A DNA stretch of 6,435 nucleotides from Thiobacillus sp. UBA2186 (GTDB lineage Bacteria; Pseudomonadota; Gammaproteobacteria; Burkholderiales; Thiobacillaceae). The notes beneath the pieces were generated by a model, which ran no database searches, was not told where the DNA came from, and saw only the letters and a program-made list of their open reading frames with translations. Below are positions 1-6,414 of the stretch, one piece after another. Position numbers and translations under genes: made by a program. Every line of letters starts with the position of its first letter. The first letter of the stretch is position 1. The DNA lies in assembly GCA_002327405.1 (NCBI GenBank), contig DCVO01000049.1, forward strand, positions 1-6,435, written 5' to 3'.

Positions 1-1
1 G

Positions 2-487
<486 letters not shown>

Positions 488-497
488 CCCCAACCAG

Positions 498-608
498 AAA
501 ATAAAAAGCGGCGCTCAACGAAGCGCCGCAAAGCTGTCTGGCACACCCAGTGGGCTGAAGGGCATCACCGAGGGGGCATCCGATCCCCGGCCAGACGATA
601 CTGCTCCA
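498..608 (-). ncRNA. Candidate small RNA, about 110 nt, ending at the minus-strand terminator
   Basis: On the minus strand, GUCUGGC (596-590) pairs perfectly with GCCAGAC (542-536), closing a domain directly upstream of the terminator at 529-508. Inside it, GGGG (588-585) can pair with CCCC (576-573), and CCC/GGG (554-552 with 548-546) forms a small second hairpin. The motif GAUGCCC occurs twice (580-574 and 566-560), with the C-rich stretch CCCCCUC (576-570) between. A weak -10-like TATAGG (620-615) would place a start near 608, but no good -35 is visible, so the 5' end is uncertain. No convincing small protein is encoded. I infer an Hfq-type sRNA or other structured RNA from a stem-closed domain plus an intrinsic terminator in a gap with no minus-strand gene. 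I do not recognise a named family. The same stems could form in a 3' extension of clpA mRNA on the + strand. Confidence 0.4.
508..529 (-). terminator. Intrinsic terminator for leftward transcription, just after clpA
   Basis: GCGGCGCT (508-515) and AGCGCCGC (522-529) form a perfect 8-bp GC-rich stem around a 6-nt loop. The A-rich run lies on the left (498-507), so on the minus strand the hairpin is followed by TTTTTATTTT, the classic layout of a Rho-independent terminator. On the + strand the stem is followed by AAAGCTGTCT, with no U-tract, so it is a poor canonical terminator for clpA itself, although the hairpin may still protect the 3' end of clpA mRNA. The orientation implies a minus-strand transcript arriving from the right. 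Confidence 0.7.
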
Positions 609-691
609 ATTTGCCCTATATGACGGCGAGATTGGCCGAGACTTTAGGGCGGGCAGCAAATCTTCCCATGGGCGAGTCCTCGCCGGATGGG
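609..691. repeat. Two adjacent inverted repeats in the clpA to EAL-gene gap
   Basis: Two strong hairpins sit side by side. In the first, ATTTGC (609-614) matches GCAAAT (656-661), and the overlapping GCCCTA (613-618) matches TAGGGC (645-650), so two alternative stems share bases. In the second, CCCAT (665-669) pairs with ATGGG (687-691) and GGCGAG (671-676) with CTCGCC (679-684), giving a nearly continuous 10 to 11-bp stem. Neither is followed by a T-run on either strand, so these are not intrinsic terminators. They could be part of a longer minus-strand RNA that ends at 508, leader structure of the downstream gene, or a protein-binding palindrome. Confidence 0.45.
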
Positions 692-865
692 TCAACTCGC
701 CAAAATCCCCCATCCGTCGCGGTTGCAGCGCATCGCACGGATTTGTCGATGTTCCTCGGTTTCACAAAGATCCCGGGCATTCGTCGGCGACGGGCGGTAA
801 TTAATTGTTTTGAAATTTTATCACTGTAGCTTACGGAAGCATTTATCCCCGAAACAACCACGACA
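692..865 (+). other. Non-coding upstream region of the EAL-CBS-GGDEF gene, with an AT-rich island
   Basis: No credible gene is visible here. ATCCGT (712-717) and ACGGAT (737-742) form a 6-bp inverted repeat with a 19-nt loop. The stretch 798-828 is sharply AT-rich in GC-rich surroundings (TAATTAATTGTTTTGAAATT and following), which fits a promoter region for the gene starting at 866. I cannot assign a good pair of -35 and -10 hexamers: TTGTTT at 805-810 lacks a matching -10 at 17 bp. No clear Shine-Dalgarno sequence precedes 866. Confidence 0.35.
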
Positions 866-2635
866 ATGACCGATATGCAGTCCGTACTCCTGGATGTGAT
901 CGAACTGCGTAAGGTGACCACCCTGTATCAGCCTATAGTCAATCTGCACGACGGGCGGGTACATGGCTATGAGGCTCTGTCGCGCGGCCCATCCAACAAC
1001 TCCCTGCATTCCCCGATAATCATGCTGCGGGCTGCCGACCATTTCAATCTGGCGGCTGAGGTTGAGCGGCTGTGCGTAGAGAATGCAGTGCGGGATTTTG
1101 TCAAGCGCAGGCTTGCGGGCAAACTGTTTGTCAACATCCGTCCCGGCCGCTTGTTCGACCCGTTCTTTCAGGCCGGCACGCTGGTCGACTTCCTGGGCCG
1201 TTACGGGCTTGGTGCGGGGCGGATGGTGCTGGAAATTACCGAGAGCGATCCCGTGTTCGAGTACGCCCCTCTGGTCAAGGCGGCCGAAAGCCTTCGCGCC
1301 TCGGGCATCGAGATCGCAATGGACGATCTTGGCGAGGGATTCTCCAGCCTGCGCCTGTGGTCCGAACTCAAACCGGGCTACGTCAAGATCGACAAGCATT
1401 TCGTTTCCGGACTCAATCAGGACCCGGTGAAGCTCCAGTTCGTGCGATCCTTGCAGCACATCGCCGAGAATTCGCAAACCCTGATCATTGCGGAGGGCAT
1501 CGAGATGGCATCGGAACTGGCGGTAATCAAGGATTTGGGCATCGCCTTCGGACAAGGCTACCTGATCGGGCGTCCGGCCGCCAGGCCTTCCTCCGTGCCA
1601 TCGGCCGAAGCCGCGCAATGTCTTGCCAGGTCGGTTATCAGCGTTTTTCCCAGCGACGGGATGTCGCGACTCCAGTTCGATGCCCGCCGGGTGCTGATCG
1701 AGGCGCCAAGCGTGGACATGAATACATCCAGCGAGCGGGTGCTGGAAATCCTTCAGGAGCACGAGAGCCTGCATGCGGTGGCCGTGGTGAATGGCGACAT
1801 TCCGCTGGGCATGATCAGCCGCCCCGTCATGTTCGACAGGTTCACGCGCTACTACGCGCGGGAATTGTTCGGGCGCAAAAGCTGCACCCTGTTCATGGAC
1901 AGTTCTCCGCTGGTCGTGGATATCGGCACCCTCATCTCGGAACTTTCCGAACTCGTGGTGCGCAAGGGCAAGCAGGCTTTCAGCGATGGTTTCATCATTA
2001 CCGAGAACGGCAGATACCGCGGCCTGGGCTCGGGATACGATCTCATGCGCGAAATCACCGAGATACAGGTGGTGGCGGCGCGCTATGCCAGCCCCTTGAC
2101 GCTGCTGCCGGGCAATGTGCCCATCCACGAGCACACTGACCGGCTGCTTGCCGCGGGGGTCAGTTTCGTTGCCGCCTATTTCGATCTGGACAACTTCAAG
2201 CCTTATAACGATGCCTACGGCTACCGCAAGGGCGACGACATGATCAAGCTCCTTGCCCGTATCATCGTCGAGCAATGCGACCCCAATCTCGATTTTGTCG
2301 GCCACATAGGCGGCGACGACTTCATCGTCCTGTTCCAGAGCGCGGACTGGGAATTGCGTTGCCGTGAAATCATCAAGATGTTTGACGAAATGCGCTTTTC
2401 GATGTTTATGCCCGAGCATGTCGAGCAGGGCGGTTACGAAAGCGAGGACCGGCGCGGGCGCATCGTTTTCCATTCCCTGGTAATGCTCTCGATCGGCGCC
2501 GTGCCGGTTCGGCAAGGCTATTTCCGGCAGCATCTGGAGGTGGAGCGCGCCGCTTCGATGGCCAAAAAGATGGCGAAAAAGGCCGATGGCAGCAGCCTGT
2601 TCGTTGAACGGCGGCACGGCGAAAGCAAGCAGTGA
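866..2635 (+). CDS. EAL - CBS pair - GGDEF protein, probable c-di-GMP phosphodiesterase
   Basis: This 589-residue cytoplasmic protein has no signal peptide or membrane segment. An N-terminal EAL domain (about 15-240) is followed by paired CBS domains (about 270-400) and a GGDEF domain (about 425-580). The EAL active site looks complete: YQPIV, E36-A37-L38, N90, EITES (E123, E126), D153-D154 in DDLGEGFSS, K174, E210 in AEGIE and Q230 in GQGYLIGRP. It should therefore hydrolyse c-di-GMP to pGpG. The GGDEF domain keeps FDLDNFKPYND (439-449) but carries GGDDF (482-486) and has PNLD where RxxD would be, so the inhibitory site is lost and cyclase activity is doubtful; it may serve as a GTP-sensing module. 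CBS pairs usually bind adenine nucleotides, suggesting energy-state input. The start is limited to ATG 866 or ATG 875 by an in-frame TAG at 827. No clear ribosome-binding site precedes either. Confidence 0.9.
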   Translation: MTDMQSVLLDVIELRKVTTLYQPIVNLHDGRVHGYEALSRGPSNNSLHSPIIMLRAADHFNLAAEVERLCVENAVRDFVKRRLAGKLFVNIRPGRLFDPFFQAGTLVDFLGRYGLGAGRMVLEITESDPVFEYAPLVKAAESLRASGIEIAMDDLGEGFSSLRLWSELKPGYVKIDKHFVSGLNQDPVKLQFVRSLQHIAENSQTLIIAEGIEMASELAVIKDLGIAFGQGYLIGRPAARPSSVPSAEAAQCLARSVISVFPSDGMSRLQFDARRVLIEAPSVDMNTSSERVLEILQEHESLHAVAVVNGDIPLGMISRPVMFDRFTRYYARELFGRKSCTLFMDSSPLVVDIGTLISELSELVVRKGKQAFSDGFIITENGRYRGLGSGYDLMREITEIQVVAARYASPLTLLPGNVPIHEHTDRLLAAGVSFVAAYFDLDNFKPYNDAYGYRKGDDMIKLLARIIVEQCDPNLDFVGHIGGDDFIVLFQSADWELRCREIIKMFDEMRFSMFMPEHVEQGGYESEDRRGRIVFHSLVMLSIGAVPVRQGYFRQHLEVERAASMAKKMAKKADGSSLFVERRHGESKQ

Positions 2636-2717
2636 TGCAACAGGCCGCCCCGCGCCGGGCAGCGAAATTGCCCATGCAGCAGCAGGCGCCGTCACCTCTG
2701 CACCGCGTCTGCAAGAC

Positions 2718-2760
2718 TTTACCGGGACAGACGGCTAACAAGATAAAATCTGTAAAATTA
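2718..2760 (+). promoter_or_regulatory. Possible promoter of the rml operon, with tandem TAAAAT boxes
   Basis: The 156-bp gap before rmlB becomes AT-rich only at its right end. Two copies of TAAAAT (2744-2749 and 2753-2758), 9 bp apart, resemble -10 boxes, 43 and 34 bp before the rmlB start. No good -35 lies 16-18 bp upstream of either: TTTACC at 2718-2723 is 20 bp from the first box. The assignment is therefore weak and rests mainly on AT content and position at the head of the operon. The rest of the gap (2636-2717) holds only a 5-bp stem, GGGCA/TGCCC, without a T-run. Confidence 0.3.
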
Positions 2761-2791
2761 TGCAGTTGAAACCAGACCAGAAAACCAAATC

Positions 2792-3856
2792 ATGATTCTC
2801 GTTACCGGTGGCGCCGGCTTTATCGGCGCCAATTTCGTCCTGGAATGGCTGGCCCGCAAGGGCGAGGCGGTCATCAACCTGGACAAGCTCACCTACGCCG
2901 GCAACCTCGCCAGCCTGGAATCCGTGAAGAGCGACCCCCGCCATGTGTTCGTGCAGGGCGACATCGGCGACCGCGACCTGATGGAAAGGCTGCTGGCCGA
3001 GCACCAGCCGCGCGCGGTGGTCAATTTCGCCGCCGAAAGCCATGTCGACCGCTCCATACACGGCCCGGCCGATTTCATCGAAACCAACGTCGTCGGCACC
3101 TTCAAGCTGCTGGAAGCCGTGCGTGCCTACTGGGGCGGGCTGACGGGAGAGGACAGGGCGAATTTCCGCTTCCTGCACGTTTCCACCGACGAGGTCTACG
3201 GCTCGCTGGGCAAGAACGATCCGGCCTTCTCGGAAACCACGCCTTATGCGCCCAACAGCCCTTATTCGGCGTCCAAGGCGGCGTCCGACCACCTGGTGCG
3301 CGCCTACCACCATACCTACGGTTTGCCGGTGCTGACCACCAACTGCTCCAACAACTACGGGCCTTGCCAGTTCCCGGAAAAGCTCATCCCGCTGGTGATC
3401 CACAACGCCATTTCCGGCAAGCCGCTGCCGATCTACGGCGACGGCAGCAACATACGCGACTGGCTGTACGTCACCGACCATTGCCTCGCCATCATGGCGG
3501 TGCTGGAAAAGGGCAGGGTGGGCGAGACCTACAACGTCGGCGGCAACAACGAGAAGACCAACCTGGAAGTGGTGAAGACCCTCTGCGCCATCCTCGACGA
3601 GCTGCATCCGGACTCGCCGGTGGTCCCCCACGAGAAACTCATCGTCTTCGTGAAAGACCGCCCCGGCCACGATGCGCGCTATGCCATCGACTCTTCCAAG
3701 ATCCGGAACGAGCTGGGCTGGCAGCCGCAGGAAAGCTTCGAGACCGGCATCCGCAAGACCGTGGCCTGGTACCTGGCAAATCAGGCCTGGGTGGATAATG
3801 TGATTTCCGGCGAATACCGCAACTGGGTGCAAACCAACTACGCGACAAGAACATGA
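2792..3856 (+). CDS. rmlB: dTDP-glucose 4,6-dehydratase
   Basis: RmlB (RfbB) converts dTDP-D-glucose to dTDP-4-keto-6-deoxy-D-glucose in the cytoplasm, using tightly bound NAD+; it is the second step to dTDP-L-rhamnose. The 354 residues are close to the usual length and form an extended short-chain dehydrogenase: the Rossmann motif GGAGFIG (6-12), AAESHVDRS (80-88), the catalytic T132-D133-E134 in STDEVYG, Y158-S-A-S-K162, and the substrate-binding segments YGDGSNIRDWLYV (215-227) and RPGHDARYAID (290-300). ATG 2792 is the natural start: an in-frame TAA lies at 2753, no other start codon lies between, and the Rossmann motif begins at once. The Shine-Dalgarno is weak. The gene heads the rmlBACD operon and overlaps rmlA by ATGA. 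GDP-mannose dehydratase and UDP-sugar epimerases fit less well because the TDE triad is specific to RmlB-type dehydratases. Confidence 0.96.
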   Translation: MILVTGGAGFIGANFVLEWLARKGEAVINLDKLTYAGNLASLESVKSDPRHVFVQGDIGDRDLMERLLAEHQPRAVVNFAAESHVDRSIHGPADFIETNVVGTFKLLEAVRAYWGGLTGEDRANFRFLHVSTDEVYGSLGKNDPAFSETTPYAPNSPYSASKAASDHLVRAYHHTYGLPVLTTNCSNNYGPCQFPEKLIPLVIHNAISGKPLPIYGDGSNIRDWLYVTDHCLAIMAVLEKGRVGETYNVGGNNEKTNLEVVKTLCAILDELHPDSPVVPHEKLIVFVKDRPGHDARYAIDSSKIRNELGWQPQESFETGIRKTVAWYLANQAWVDNVISGEYRNWVQTNYATRT

Positions 3857-4737
3857 CCAAACGCAAAGGCATCATCCTCGCCGGCGGCTCCGGCACCCGG
3901 CTGTATCCGGTCACCCAGGCGGTTTCCAAGCAGCTCTTGCCGGTGTACGACAAACCCATGGTGTACTACCCGCTGTCCACCCTGATGCTGGCCGGCATCC
4001 GCGACATTCTGCTGATTTCCACGCCGCAGGACACCCCGCGCTTCGAGCAGTTGCTGGGCGACGGCGGCCAGTGGGGCGTCAACATCCGGTATGCGGTGCA
4101 GCCCGCGCCCGATGGCCTGGCCCAGGCCTTCATCATCGGCGAGCGGTTTCTCGATGGTTCCCCCAGCGCGCTGGTGCTGGGCGACAACATTTTCTACGGC
4201 CACGACATGGCCAACGATCTCAAGCGCGCCGATGCCAGAACCAGCGGCGCCAGCGTGTTCGCTTACCCGGTGCACGACCCCGAGCGCTACGGCGTGGTGG
4301 AGTTCGACGCCACTGGCCGCGCCGTCAGCCTGGAAGAAAAGCCCCAGGCGCCGAAATCGCGCTATGCCGTCACCGGGCTGTATTTCTACGACACGCGCGT
4401 GGTGGAGATCGCCAAGAACCTCAAGCCCTCGCCGCGCGGGGAACTCGAGATCACCGACGTCAACCGCCAGTACCTGGTGTGGAACGAGCTCGACGTGCAG
4501 CTCATGGGCCGCGGCCAGGCCTGGCTCGACACCGGCACGCACGAAACCCTGCTCGAGGCCGCGCAGTTCATCGAGACCATCGAGCGCCGCCAGGGCCTGA
4601 AGATCGCCTGCCCCGAGGAAATCGCCTATCGCCTGGGCTTCATCGACGCCGAGCAGGTCGAGCGCCTGGCCGCGCCGCTGGCCAAGAACGGCTACGGCCA
4701 GTACCTGCTGGCTTTGCTCAAAGAACAGATTTTCTGA
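3853..4737 (+). CDS. rmlA: Glucose-1-phosphate thymidylyltransferase
   Basis: RmlA (RfbA) joins dTTP and glucose-1-phosphate into dTDP-glucose, the first and committed step of dTDP-L-rhamnose synthesis; in the family it is feedback-inhibited by dTDP-rhamnose. The 294 residues match the usual length of about 290. The nucleotidyltransferase signature GGSGTRLYP (11-19) with K26 in SKQLLPVYDKPM, the QPAPDGLAQA segment (83-92), metal-binding D111 in LGDN, EEKP (161-164) and WLDTGTH (224-230, second metal-site Asp D226) are all visible. The long form with the C-terminal helical region, together with flanking rmlB, rmlC and rmlD, separates it from GalU-type UTP enzymes. Its ATG overlaps the rmlB stop (ATGA, 3853-3856), suggesting translational coupling. 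Downstream, a palindromic element separates it from rmlC. Confidence 0.96.
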   Translation: MTKRKGIILAGGSGTRLYPVTQAVSKQLLPVYDKPMVYYPLSTLMLAGIRDILLISTPQDTPRFEQLLGDGGQWGVNIRYAVQPAPDGLAQAFIIGERFLDGSPSALVLGDNIFYGHDMANDLKRADARTSGASVFAYPVHDPERYGVVEFDATGRAVSLEEKPQAPKSRYAVTGLYFYDTRVVEIAKNLKPSPRGELEITDVNRQYLVWNELDVQLMGRGQAWLDTGTHETLLEAAQFIETIERRQGLKIACPEEIAYRLGFIDAEQVERLAAPLAKNGYGQYLLALLKEQIF

Positions 4738-4750
4738 CAAACCAAAAACC

Positions 4751-4865
4751 AGCCACAGAGGACACGGAGTTCACAGAGAAAAACAAAGGACCTGCATGCT
4801 TGCGGTGACCCCCCTGGCAATATCGAGGTGAGAATTTCTCTGTGTTCTCCGTGCCCTCTGTGGCT
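4751..4865. repeat. Palindromic element with 31-nt inverted-repeat arms between rmlA and rmlC
   Basis: The left arm (4751-4781, starting AGCCACAGAGGACACGGAG) and the right arm (4835-4865, ending CCCTCTGTGGCT) are reverse complements at 28 of 31 positions, separated by a 53-nt spacer (4782-4834). Within the left arm a 9-nt unit recurs three times in tandem: CACAGAGGA, CACGGAGTT, CACAGAGAA. This CACAGAG/CTCTGTG-rich type of intergenic repeat occurs in many bacterial genomes (from general knowledge, not checked here). It carries no transposase, so a non-autonomous, MITE-like or REP-like element is an inference. It starts 13 bp after the rmlA stop and ends 19 bp before the rmlC start. In operon mRNA it would form a long stem that could stall RNases or modulate rmlC expression. 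Confidence 0.8.
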
Positions 4866-4884
4866 TGAAGTGAGTATTTGAAGA

Positions 4885-5427
4885 ATGGAAAAAATCGCCA
4901 CTGCCATGCCCGACGTGTTCATGATCGCGCCGAAAGTGTTCGGCGACGACCGCGGCTTCTTCCTGGAAAGCTACAACCGCAAGTCCATGGCGGCGCTCGG
5001 CATCGAGCACGAATTCGTTCAGGACAACCACTCGCGTTCATCCAGGGGCGTGCTGCGCGGGCTGCACTATCAGATCAAACAGCCGCAGGGCAAGCTGGTG
5101 CGCGTGGTATCGGGCGAAATCTTCGACGTGGCCGTGGATATCCGGCGCTCCTCGCCCACTTTCGGCCAGTGGGCGGGCATGGCGCTGTCGGCGGAGAACA
5201 AGCGCATGGCCTGGGTGCCGCCCGGCTTCGCGCACGGCTTCTATGTCGTGTCCGACACCGCCGAGGTGCTGTACAAGGCCAGCGACTACTACGCGCCCGA
5301 GCACGAGCGCTCGCTGCTGTGGAACGACCCGGCGCTCAACATCGAATGGCCGCTGGCGGGCGAGCCGCTGCTCTCCGACAAGGACCGTAACGGCTTGCCG
5401 CTTGCCGCCGCCGAGGTGTACGCGTGA
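4885..5427 (+). CDS. rmlC: dTDP-4-dehydrorhamnose 3,5-epimerase
   Basis: RmlC (RfbC) epimerises dTDP-4-keto-6-deoxy-glucose at C3 and C5 to dTDP-4-keto-L-rhamnose, without a cofactor. It is a small dimeric cupin; 180 residues is the normal size. Family hallmarks are DDRGFFLESY (21-30), QDNHSRSSRGVLRGLHYQ (46-63) with the likely catalytic base H61, K70 in PQGKLVRV, D85 in FDVAVDIR, WVPPGFAHGF (110-119), and Y130 in VLYKASDYY, equivalent to the conserved active-site tyrosine. ATG 4885 is well supported because an in-frame TGA ends two codons earlier (4879-4881). No strong Shine-Dalgarno is visible, and the start lies 19 bp after the right arm of the palindromic element. The stop overlaps the rmlD start. 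Sugar 3-epimerases of this fold are alternatives in principle, but the operon fixes the role. Confidence 0.95.
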   Translation: MEKIATAMPDVFMIAPKVFGDDRGFFLESYNRKSMAALGIEHEFVQDNHSRSSRGVLRGLHYQIKQPQGKLVRVVSGEIFDVAVDIRRSSPTFGQWAGMALSAENKRMAWVPPGFAHGFYVVSDTAEVLYKASDYYAPEHERSLLWNDPALNIEWPLAGEPLLSDKDRNGLPLAAAEVYA

Positions 5428-6305
5428 GAACCATCCTGCTCACCGGCGCGAGCGGCCAGGTGGGCTGGGAGTTGCAACGCACGCTTTCCACGCTGGGCCG
5501 CGTGGTCGCGCCGACCCACGCCGAATTCGATCTGGCCCGGCCCGAAACCCTGGCAGGCGCGCTGCGCGCCATCAAGCCCGATCTCATCGTCAATCCCGCC
5601 GCCTACACCGCCGTGGACAAGGCCGAAACCGAGCAGGAACTGGCCTACGCCGTCAACGCCGAGGCGCCGCTGGCGCTGGCCAAGGAGGCCGCGAAGCGGG
5701 GCATCACCCTGGTGCATTACTCCACCGACTACGTGTTCGACGGCACCCAGTTCGGCGACTATGCCGAGTACGACGCGCCGCGTCCGCTGGGCGTGTACGG
5801 CGCCAGCAAGCAGGCCGGCGAGGAACTGGTGCAGGCGAGCGGCGCGGACCACTTGATCTTCCGCACCAGCTGGGTGTACGGCCTGCGCGGCAAGAACTTC
5901 CTGCTCACCATGCAGCGGCTTGCGCGCGAGCGCGACAAGCTTGCCGTGGTCGCCGACCAGTTCGGCGCGCCGACCTGGGCGAGAAGCATCGCCGAGGCCT
6001 CCGCGCAGGCGCTGGCGCTGTGGCTTTCGCCCGGCGCCACCGCCGACGATCGCCAACGCATGTCCGGCGTCTATCACATGAGCTGCGGCGGCCGCGTGAG
6101 CTGGCACGGCTTCGCTGAAGCCATCCTGCAGGACATGCAGAACCGCGGCGAGAAAATTCCCGAGCTCAAGGCCATCACCACGACGGAATATCCCACCCCC
6201 GCCAAGCGACCGGCCAACTCCGTGCTGTCCAACGAGAAACTGCAACAGGCCTTCGGCATACGCATGCCGGACTGGCAGCACGCACTGGCGCTTTGCCTCG
6301 CCTGA
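5424..6305 (+). CDS. rmlD: dTDP-4-dehydrorhamnose reductase
   Basis: RmlD (RfbD) reduces dTDP-4-keto-L-rhamnose to dTDP-L-rhamnose with NAD(P)H, the last step of the pathway. The 293 residues (usual about 290-300) show the Rossmann motif TGASGQVG (7-14), NPAAYTAVDKAE (57-68), STDYVFDG (100-107), the catalytic Y125-G-A-S-K129, RTSWVYG (147-153), DQFGAPT (178-184) and the C-terminal KRPANSVL (261-268), all typical of RmlD. The start is GTG at 5424, overlapping the rmlC stop as GTGA; the Rossmann strand begins immediately, so this rarer start codon is the sensible choice and implies re-initiation by ribosomes finishing rmlC. It closes the operon. No rhamnosyltransferase follows; the next gene is a tRNA. 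Confidence 0.95.
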   Translation: MRTILLTGASGQVGWELQRTLSTLGRVVAPTHAEFDLARPETLAGALRAIKPDLIVNPAAYTAVDKAETEQELAYAVNAEAPLALAKEAAKRGITLVHYSTDYVFDGTQFGDYAEYDAPRPLGVYGASKQAGEELVQASGADHLIFRTSWVYGLRGKNFLLTMQRLARERDKLAVVADQFGAPTWARSIAEASAQALALWLSPGATADDRQRMSGVYHMSCGGRVSWHGFAEAILQDMQNRGEKIPELKAITTTEYPTPAKRPANSVLSNEKLQQAFGIRMPDWQHALALCLA

Positions 6306-6314
6306 GCCCGCAAT

Positions 6315-6334
6315 CCGCGCCAGACAGGGCGCGG
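6315..6334 (+). terminator. GC-rich hairpin after rmlD, no U-tract
   Basis: CCGCGCC (6315-6321) pairs perfectly with GGCGCGG (6328-6334) around the 6-nt loop AGACAG, beginning 9 bp after the rmlD stop. The position suits the end of the rml operon. No T-run follows (CAGGCAGCGAATCC), so it is not a canonical intrinsic terminator; it may act as an mRNA 3' stabiliser or assist Rho-dependent termination. Confidence 0.35.
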
Positions 6335-6371
6335 CAGGCAGCGAATCCGGTCAGTTGAAGTGCCGACAAGC

Positions 6372-6400
6372 TTGACCCAAGCCCGCATTCTCTCTAGAAT
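6372..6400 (+). promoter_or_regulatory. Sigma-70-type promoter of the tRNA gene
   Basis: TTGACC (6372-6377) and TAGAAT (6395-6400) are 17 bp apart, each one mismatch from consensus. GCGCGC follows directly, a GC-rich discriminator typical of stable-RNA promoters under stringent (ppGpp/DksA) control. A start near 6407 would leave a 5' leader of only about 8 nt before the tRNA at 6415. The -10 box also lies within an 8-bp inverted repeat: CGCATTCT (6384-6391) and AGAATGCG (6396-6403). Confidence 0.85.
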
Positions 6401-6414
6401 GCGCGCTTTCCTGT

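Noticed and set aside
616..921. Minus-strand frames in the clpA-EAL gap (450-713 and 616-921) and a + frame at 611-829 as possible small genes
   Set aside because: They show no ribosome-binding site, no recognisable motif and low-complexity composition, and they overlap stem-rich sequence better explained as structured RNA.
2657..2673. GGGCA/TGCCC hairpin after the EAL gene as a terminator
   Set aside because: It has only a 5-bp stem with a 7-nt loop and no T-run, so it is not distinguishable from chance in GC-rich sequence.
821..2695. 624-codon open frame on the minus strand opposite the EAL-CBS-GGDEF gene
   Set aside because: It is the antisense shadow of a GC-rich coding region. It shows no recognisable domain, and the + strand frame has clear EAL and GGDEF motifs.
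2735..3832. Long minus-strand frames opposite rmlB, and similarly at 3838-4740 (rmlA) and 5289-6281 (rmlD)
   Set aside because: Their codons mirror the + strand genes, their sequences are His/Val/Gly-rich without family motifs, and they overlap well-identified enzymes completely.
4071..4808. + strand frame running from inside rmlA into the palindromic element
   Set aside because: It is an out-of-frame shadow of rmlA. Its tail (ATEDTEFTEKNK) is simply the translated repeat arm, a common source of false ORFs.
4751..4865. Palindromic element read as a CRISPR array or intrinsic terminator
   Set aside because: It has two inverted arms rather than regularly spaced direct repeats with unique spacers, and no U-tract follows the stem.
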